A stretch of 20,156 nucleotides of DNA from a virus. Where the stretch lies: positions 1-20,156 of the IMG/VR virus record IMGVR_UViG_3300001460_000289. One strand, given 5' to 3'. Under the pieces are notes generated by a model. That model did not search any database. It had not been told where the DNA came from and saw only the letters and a program-made list of their open reading frames with translations. Made by a program: the position numbers and the translations under genes. This document shows, piece after piece, positions 14,994 to 20,156 of the stretch (its first letter is position 1; every line of letters starts with the position of its first letter).

Positions 14994-17900
14994 GCCAGAG
15001 TTACAATAATCCTGGCAATATTCGTCCAGGCCAAAACTACGCTGGGGAAACGGGTGAGGTTTACACTGGCAAAGATGGCAGCGAGTACGTTGTGTTTAGC
15101 AGCCCTGAGTTGGGTGTCCGTGCAATGTACATGGACTTTCGCACAAAGATTAAACGGCACAAAGGTAACTTAGACGCAATATTTGCAGAGTACGCACCTC
15201 CTCCTGACAACAATCCAACAGACAAATACGTTGCTTTTGTACGTCAAGCGGTAGGCAAGTCAAACGTATCTAACGCTGATTTAACAGAAGTTGTAAAGGC
15301 GGCTATTGCGTTCGAGAACGGCCCGACATCTGCCCTAACAAAATCATATACAGCGTCTTCTGTGTTAGAAGAAGCACTTGCCTTGTCATCTGTGCAACTT
15401 CCAAAAGACACAACGCTTGAAGCGGCAAGGGCTGAAGTGTTTGGCGACACTGATGTTACGCCGGAAAACAAAGAAACAATAATTGCTAGTGCGTCTGCAC
15501 CAACAAAGCAACAACGCACTGTTTCTGCTATACCCCCATCGCCAGATGCACGGGCTAAGAGGGTAAAGCGTTTGGTTGAGGCTGGGCAAGAAGAGCCTAT
15601 TAGCATCATAGAGGCCAGAAGCGTTGCAAACCAAGACGTTATTGACGCGCAGGTAGAAGAAAACTTAGGCATATTAGAGCAGCCTCAAAAGCCAGTAGAG
15701 AGTGTTGACGACACTACTGTTGATATCCTAGAGGAAAGACAGCAGCCGCCTGTGCCTGCCGGAGAGGAAGCCCAGCTAGACCTTTTGGAAGAGCGGCAAG
15801 CCCCACAGGTTATGGCAGAGCCGGAAGCGGCACCGTTAGACATGCTACAACGAGCAGAGCCGGAAGCGGCGGTAACGCCACAGCCTGAGCTTCCACCCAA
15901 AGTTGTTACAGAGCCAGAACCACCCGTGCAGGAAGAGACTTTCTTGCGCCCATCACAACCTATATTTGCATTCGAGCGCCGCGCAGCAGAACGGGCAGCA
16001 GAACGTGCAGCAGGCGAGGCTAGGTCTACATACGGCGAAGCAATAAGAGCGTCTGTTGATGAAGACTGGATTATGTCTTGGGCTATGCGGGAGAGAGAGG
16101 AGTTTCTGCCTGACGTAGACTTTTCTCTTACATCAGAGGAATACCAAAGGGCTACATCTGGTTTGCCAGAGGACTATCATGGCTTTGTAGAAGATGCGGT
16201 TAGCCAAGCGCATCTTAATTCCCTTAGGGCAGAGGCATTTAAGTCTCTTGAGAACGACAAGAAATTATCATCGTTAGGCTGGGGAGGCGTTGCTGTAAGG
16301 TTTGGCGTAGCTTTATCTGACCCTGCCGCTATTGGCCTTAGTATTGCCACAGAGGGTGTCGCTGCACCTTTGATATGGGGCAACAAACTATCAAGACTAC
16401 AACGTGCATTTAGGGGTGGTACGGCTGCGGCTGCAACAAATGCTATGATTGAGGGCTACATTGTTAGCCAGAATGCAGTTAAAGACCCGTATGACGTTTT
16501 GTACTCAGCTAGTGCTGGCCTTGTTCTTGGCGGTGCATTGTCTTCTTTTGGTAAAGGCGCAAAGGGGGATGAGTTTGACGCAGCGCTTTCTAAGATTTCT
16601 AAAGATGCAGATATCGCGCAACAACATGAGATTGTTACGGCAGTTAACAGGGAAATTGTTGGGGAAGGCTCTGGCGAGACCATTGACCGTTCAGTAGGCG
16701 CGGCTGAAAACCCGTTTGACAGGCCAATACAAGTAGGTGAGTTACGAGCCGATTTAGATGAGGCGTTGGATATAAGCGGCGAAAGGCAAGACCCAGCTAT
16801 GGAAAAACTGCGGTTCGACATGGCGGGGTTCTTATTAGGCTCAAAGCAACCTACAGGCAACCTATTGGGCAGGCTGCTTCCAGAAGACCCTGTAGGGTTT
16901 CGCAAAGACCCTACGCAGGTCATCGCACCCAGCGCAGACCTTATAAAGACAAACATATTTAAGGCCACCCTTAATGACTATTACGATACCGTAAACCCAG
17001 CGTACAAAGAGTGGGCAAAGTCAGAAGGCTTCACGGGCGTTACTGGTTATTTTAAAAGAACTATGAACGTGCCGCGCAGACAGTTTATGGAGTTAGTGGC
17101 TGACTCTATAGAAAACCCCAACTTGCCATTCCACCCCGCCGTTCGCCGTGCCGCGCAAAAGCAAGCAGAACTACAACGCACCCTTTTGGGAAGCATGAAG
17201 GACTCCGGCGTTCGTGGCGCGGATAACATTCCAGAAGACCTGACGTACTTCACTCATCTCTGGGATTCATTTAAGTTTGGTGAGGCTACGCATCGTTATG
17301 GCGATGATGTTGTAAAGAATTTGTTAACCCGTTCTCTTATGACGGCAACAGATGAGCTAAACGAAGACGCGGCAAGCATGATTGCAAAACATATGCTTGA
17401 TAAGATTAGGCGTAGCGAAGCAGGTATGGACTCTGGTGCAGCTAGATTGTTTACGACAGACCAAACAGAGTCTATGCGGAGCATCTTAGTTGAAGAAGAG
17501 TTTATGACACCAGAACAAGCTGACCGTTTGTTAGATTTATTTCAACGACGACCTGATGGCACACCAGCAAGGCTAAAGCGTAGGCTGCGGTTTGACATGA
17601 ATGAAACTGTCACTGCTTTTAATAAGCAGACACAAACAGAAGAAGTGTTCCGGCTAAAAGATTTGCAAGAGAGAGATGCTGAACAGGTATTTACATCTTA
17701 TGCTGGCGGCATGTCTGGAAGAATTGCGTTAGCGCAAGTTGGTATCACAGACGAAACAACATTCAATAAGATGCTTAGTCAAAACCTTGCTGAAGCTGAG
17801 TCAATGCTTGGCAACGCTGGCAAACCTCGCGCAGAACAAGAAAACCTTGTAGCTCAAACAATTTACAACGCTATAATTAACAGGAGAATGCCTTTAGCGG

Positions 17901-19168
17901 CAGACCCTGCTGGCACTTATGCAAGGTCATCAAGACTGTTGCAAGATTACAATTTTGTTCGCTTAATGAACCAAGTCGGGTTTACACAATTCGGTGAGCT
18001 GGGCAACGCACTAAGCATTGGGGGTCTAAGGGGTGTGTTACAAGCTGTGCCAGCAGTTAGGTCAATGCTAAAAAGTGCGCGTGACGGCAAGGTAGAAGAC
18101 CCTGTAATTCGTGATGTTATTGCTGCCACTGGAATCAGTGCAGACAGAAATATAAATCAAGCCATGAACAGGGCAGATACTATCGGTGTGTTTAGTGAGG
18201 GCAGGGGCGACTGGATTGACAAGGCGTTGTTTTTAGCCGCGCCAGCAAAAAGACTTACGGCTGACGCTTCTGGAATGGCCCCTGTCACTCTAATGCTTGA
18301 GCGTATAGCTGCACGTTGCGCCGTTCAAACCATGACAGACCTTGCATTTAAGGCAAGGAAAATGTCTCGCAAACGGTTGGCTGGCTTAGGCATGAGCGAA
18401 GAAATGGCAGAGCGTGTACAAAACCAGATACGCGCACACGCTATAACACAGAAGTCTTCTGTGTTTCGTAACTACAAAATAAAAGATATTAACGCAAATG
18501 CCTGGGATGATGTTGAAGCCCGTCATGTTTTCTTTGCGGCTATAACAAGAATGACAAGGCGGAGCATTCAGCAAAACGATGTTGGAAATTTAAATCTTTA
18601 CATGACCTCCACAATGGGGCAAATCGTAACTCAGTTTAGGTCATTTATGCTGGTGTCGTGGGCAAAACAATTTTTGCACAATATTAAAGCCAACGATTTT
18701 CGCGGTTATTCAGCAATGGCAGGCTCCGTTGCGTTTGCAAGTCTAGGATATATGGCTCAAGTACAAGCGAACGCGCAATTTAGGGATGACAAGAAAGAGT
18801 ATTTAGACAAAATGCTTTCATTGGAGGCAATAAGTAAGGCATCATTTCAGCGTAGCTCTTGGGCATCGTTGTTCCCGTCTCTTGTAGATACAGGAGGCGC
18901 GTTCTTTACTGATGACCCCGTATTTGCGTACCGTTCAACGGAGCTAGACACAAATCTTGTAAGCGGTATACCAACTGTGCAGCTAATATCTAAGGGTCTA
19001 GGTACAGCACAGGCAGTGTCACGTTCTTTGCTAAACCCAGATTTGCAGTTTTCACAAGGCCAACAACGTGCATTAAACACATTAGTTCCGTTCCAAAACG
19101 CTATTGGCATAAAGAACGCTCTAAACAAGCTAGTAGAGATGCGACCTGAAACAACTAAGGTACAGTAG
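14990..19168 (+). CDS. Giant internal virion protein, T7 gp16-like, with N-terminal peptidoglycan-hydrolase-like domain
   Basis: A 1392-residue protein (T7 gp16 has 1318). Residues 1-125 start with NNPGNIRP (6-13), then 'vvFsSPElGVRAMymdfrtkikr.kg.ldaIfaeYAPPpDNnpTdkYvafV...vG', a lysozyme-like domain found in virion proteins. Next comes a Pro/Glu-rich linker (about 225-320) with four LDxLEERQ-type repeats, and an Ala/Arg/Glu helix (RRAAERAAERAAGEAR). Three hydrophobic segments (about 428-461, 473-490, 501-520) could insert into the inner membrane. A long helical body follows to the C-terminus. In T7, gp16 cuts peptidoglycan and helps pull DNA into the cell. A strong GGAGG lies 6 bases before the ATG. 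It starts within the previous stop. Confidence 0.85.
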   Translation: MSQSYNNPGNIRPGQNYAGETGEVYTGKDGSEYVVFSSPELGVRAMYMDFRTKIKRHKGNLDAIFAEYAPPPDNNPTDKYVAFVRQAVGKSNVSNADLTEVVKAAIAFENGPTSALTKSYTASSVLEEALALSSVQLPKDTTLEAARAEVFGDTDVTPENKETIIASASAPTKQQRTVSAIPPSPDARAKRVKRLVEAGQEEPISIIEARSVANQDVIDAQVEENLGILEQPQKPVESVDDTTVDILEERQQPPVPAGEEAQLDLLEERQAPQVMAEPEAAPLDMLQRAEPEAAVTPQPELPPKVVTEPEPPVQEETFLRPSQPIFAFERRAAERAAERAAGEARSTYGEAIRASVDEDWIMSWAMREREEFLPDVDFSLTSEEYQRATSGLPEDYHGFVEDAVSQAHLNSLRAEAFKSLENDKKLSSLGWGGVAVRFGVALSDPAAIGLSIATEGVAAPLIWGNKLSRLQRAFRGGTAAAATNAMIEGYIVSQNAVKDPYDVLYSASAGLVLGGALSSFGKGAKGDEFDAALSKISKDADIAQQHEIVTAVNREIVGEGSGETIDRSVGAAENPFDRPIQVGELRADLDEALDISGERQDPAMEKLRFDMAGFLLGSKQPTGNLLGRLLPEDPVGFRKDPTQVIAPSADLIKTNIFKATLNDYYDTVNPAYKEWAKSEGFTGVTGYFKRTMNVPRRQFMELVADSIENPNLPFHPAVRRAAQKQAELQRTLLGSMKDSGVRGADNIPEDLTYFTHLWDSFKFGEATHRYGDDVVKNLLTRSLMTATDELNEDAASMIAKHMLDKIRRSEAGMDSGAARLFTTDQTESMRSILVEEEFMTPEQADRLLDLFQRRPDGTPARLKRRLRFDMNETVTAFNKQTQTEEVFRLKDLQERDAEQVFTSYAGGMSGRIALAQVGITDETTFNKMLSQNLAEAESMLGNAGKPRAEQENLVAQTIYNAIINRRMPLAADPAGTYARSSRLLQDYNFVRLMNQVGFTQFGELGNALSIGGLRGVLQAVPAVRSMLKSARDGKVEDPVIRDVIAATGISADRNINQAMNRADTIGVFSEGRGDWIDKALFLAAPAKRLTADASGMAPVTLMLERIAARCAVQTMTDLAFKARKMSRKRLAGLGMSEEMAERVQNQIRAHAITQKSSVFRNYKIKDINANAWDDVEARHVFFAAITRMTRRSIQQNDVGNLNLYMTSTMGQIVTQFRSFMLVSWAKQFLHNIKANDFRGYSAMAGSVAFASLGYMAQVQANAQFRDDKKEYLDKMLSLEAISKASFQRSSWASLFPSLVDTGGAFFTDDPVFAYRSTELDTNLVSGIPTVQLISKGLGTAQAVSRSLLNPDLQFSQGQQRALNTLVPFQNAIGIKNALNKLVEMRPETTKVQ
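15665..15874 (+). repeat. Four imperfect LDxLEERQ repeats in the gp16-like linker
   Basis: Within the giant virion protein, LGILEQPQKPV (residues 226-236), VDILEERQQPPV (244-255), LDLLEERQAPQV (263-274) and LDMLQRAEPEAAV (283-295) recur with steps of 18, 19 and 20 residues. At DNA level, GCAGAGCCGGAAGCGGC occurs exactly twice (15815-15831 and 15854-15870, 39 bases apart), so some of the repetition is recent. Each unit is a short amphipathic helix followed by a proline-rich spacer, like a series of docking peptides. Confidence 0.75.
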
Positions 19169-19212
19169 AAACAAGCACAAAAATAATGTATAAAGGCTCT
19201 AAGGAGTAAGAA

Positions 19213-20156
19213 ATGACTGTAAGCAGCACAACTACAAAGAATAGTTATTCCGGCAATGGCAGCACCACCGTGTTTGCTTACGGCTTCAAGGTGTTTGACG
19301 ATGATGACCTAACAGTTATATTGCGTACTGCCGCGACTGGCGCAGAGGCGGTGCAAACCAAGACAACCCACTACACTGTATCAGGCGTAGGCACCGCATC
19401 AGGCGGCAACGTAACCTTCGGAGCAGCCCCTGCATCCGGCATTACTGTGGTTATACGCCGTGCGTCACCGCTTACACAGACAACAGACTATACTCCTAAC
19501 GACCCGTTCCCAGCCGCTTCACACGAAGATGCGCTGGACAATCTGACATTCATTGCGCAACAACAGCAAGAAGAACTAGACCGCGCTATCAAGTTATCAC
19601 GCACAAACACGATGACCAGCACAGAGTTTACTGTTGGTGCTACTGACCGTGCCAATAAAATCTTGGCCTTTGACAGTAGTGGTGAGATTAGCGTTACTCA
19701 GGAGCTTGGCACTTTTAAAGGCAACAGCGCCACAACAACAACGGCGGCGTTTTTGCCGAGAGACATAGTAAAGTCCACAACAACAGCACAACTAAATAAC
19801 GTATATATTTGTGTAGCCGCCTCCGCAATTGGTGATGTTCTTACAGACACAGACCACTGGGCATTATTAGTTGATGCCGTATCAGCCGCGACATCTGCTA
19901 CGGCTGCGGCATCAAGCGCGACAGCAGCAGCATCCAGTGCCTCAACAGCCTCTGGACACAAAGACACGGCAACGACAAAAGCCTCAGAAGCGGCAAGTTC
20001 AGCCACAGCGTCAGCCAATAGTGCGACAGCAGCCGCAAGTTCTGCAACAGCAGCAGCGTCAAGTGCAACATCTGCGGCAGCAGCCTTGGATTCTTTCGAT
20101 GATGTTTACCTGGGCGCAAAGTCTAGCGACCCAAGCACTGACAATGACGGCGATGC
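19213..20156 (+). CDS. Tail fibre protein, N-terminal part (runs off window)
   Basis: The frame is open from the ATG at 19213 to the edge (314 complete codons). An AAGGAG site lies about 7 bases before the ATG. Residues 1-125 follow the T7 gp17 N-terminal type: 'ysGnGSTTvFaYgFkvfddDDLtVil', then 'tHYTVsGvg..sGGnVtFgaAPasGitVvIrRasPltQttDYtpNDPFPAashEDaLDnLtfiaQQqqEELdRAiklsr'. This domain attaches fibres to the tail. Residues about 225-300 are an Ala/Ser/Thr-rich heptad-like repeat, a trimeric coiled-coil stalk. The part just before the edge, 'FDDVYLGAKSSDPSTDNDGDA', is a common motif after such stalks. The receptor-binding tip is missing. Confidence 0.9.
   Translation, partial: MTVSSTTTKNSYSGNGSTTVFAYGFKVFDDDDLTVILRTAATGAEAVQTKTTHYTVSGVGTASGGNVTFGAAPASGITVVIRRASPLTQTTDYTPNDPFPAASHEDALDNLTFIAQQQQEELDRAIKLSRTNTMTSTEFTVGATDRANKILAFDSSGEISVTQELGTFKGNSATTTTAAFLPRDIVKSTTTAQLNNVYICVAASAIGDVLTDTDHWALLVDAVSAATSATAAASSATAAASSASTASGHKDTATTKASEAASSATASANSATAAASSATAAASSATSAAAALDSFDDVYLGAKSSDPSTDNDGD

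Noticed and set aside
15244-15672. 142-codon frame on the minus strand inside the gp16-like gene
   Set aside because: It lies opposite a well-supported gene and its Ser/Ala/Thr-rich product reflects the codon use of the sense strand; no ribosome site or promoter.
16456-16968. 170-codon frame on the minus strand inside the gp16-like gene
   Set aside because: It is the longest antisense frame but mirrors coding sequence of the sense strand and shows no recognisable domain.
19166-19194. Weak promoter-like TAGAAA-17-TATAAA before the tail fibre gene
   Set aside because: The -35 box matches only 4 of 6 and transcription would start on the ribosome site, leaving almost no leader.
19698-20018. 106-codon Ala/Val-rich frame on the minus strand opposite the tail fibre stalk
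   Set aside because: It is the complement of a low-complexity Ala/Ser/Thr repeat, which produces long stop-free antisense frames.

Overview
This window is a stretch of a tailed bacteriophage genome (podovirus, short tail). Almost all of it is one tightly packed rightward virion-morphogenesis operon. Gene junctions are mostly ATGA or TAATG overlaps or gaps under 30 bases, and most starts have GGAG-type ribosome sites. I see no tRNA, rRNA, CRISPR array, insertion sequence, integrase, replication gene, phage RNA polymerase or lysis cassette. The moderate GC content and the types of gene fit a phage of a marine alphaproteobacterium, for example a roseobacter or SAR116-like host. That host guess is weak inference.

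Layout, left to right. (1) Positions 1-219 hold the 5' part of a leftward gene of unknown function. (2) Positions 220-590 are a non-coding control region. It has a good divergent promoter pair, each promoter overlapped by a perfect inverted repeat. A GC-rich, repeat-rich block (413-535) lies just upstream of the small terminase gene and is a candidate packaging site. (3) Positions 591-2556 are the packaging module: small terminase, a DUF6378-like protein and large terminase. (4) Positions 2553-3822 are three accessory or virion-associated genes. The first encodes a clear relative of HlyC-type toxin-activating lysine acyltransferases, with both catalytic residues (His22, Asp92) in place. (5) Positions 3826-8068 are the head module: portal, Bbp19-like protein, scaffold, a small basic protein, major capsid protein and a probable cement protein. 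It ends at a strong hairpin terminator (8076-8099). (6) Positions 8111-19168 are a possible nuclease-fold protein followed by tail tubular proteins A and B and four genes in the order of T7 genes 13, 14, 15 and 16 (GNAT-like protein and the internal core or ejection proteins). (7) From 19213 to the edge is the N-terminal part of a tail fibre gene.

How it works together. The terminase pair packages DNA through the portal into a shell built by scaffold, major capsid and cement proteins. Tail tubular A and B form the adaptor and nozzle. The gp14/15/16-like proteins sit inside the head and are expected to be ejected to form a conduit across the cell envelope. The gp16-like protein starts with a lysozyme-like 'NNPGNIR' domain that should open the peptidoglycan. 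The head genes look like the Bordetella phage BPP-1 type, while the tail and core genes follow T7 order, so the genome is a hybrid of two podovirus lineages.

The most unusual element is the HlyC-like acyltransferase inside the late structural operon, with no RTX toxin nearby. Its natural partner may be a phage virion protein, perhaps the glycine-rich protein encoded directly downstream.
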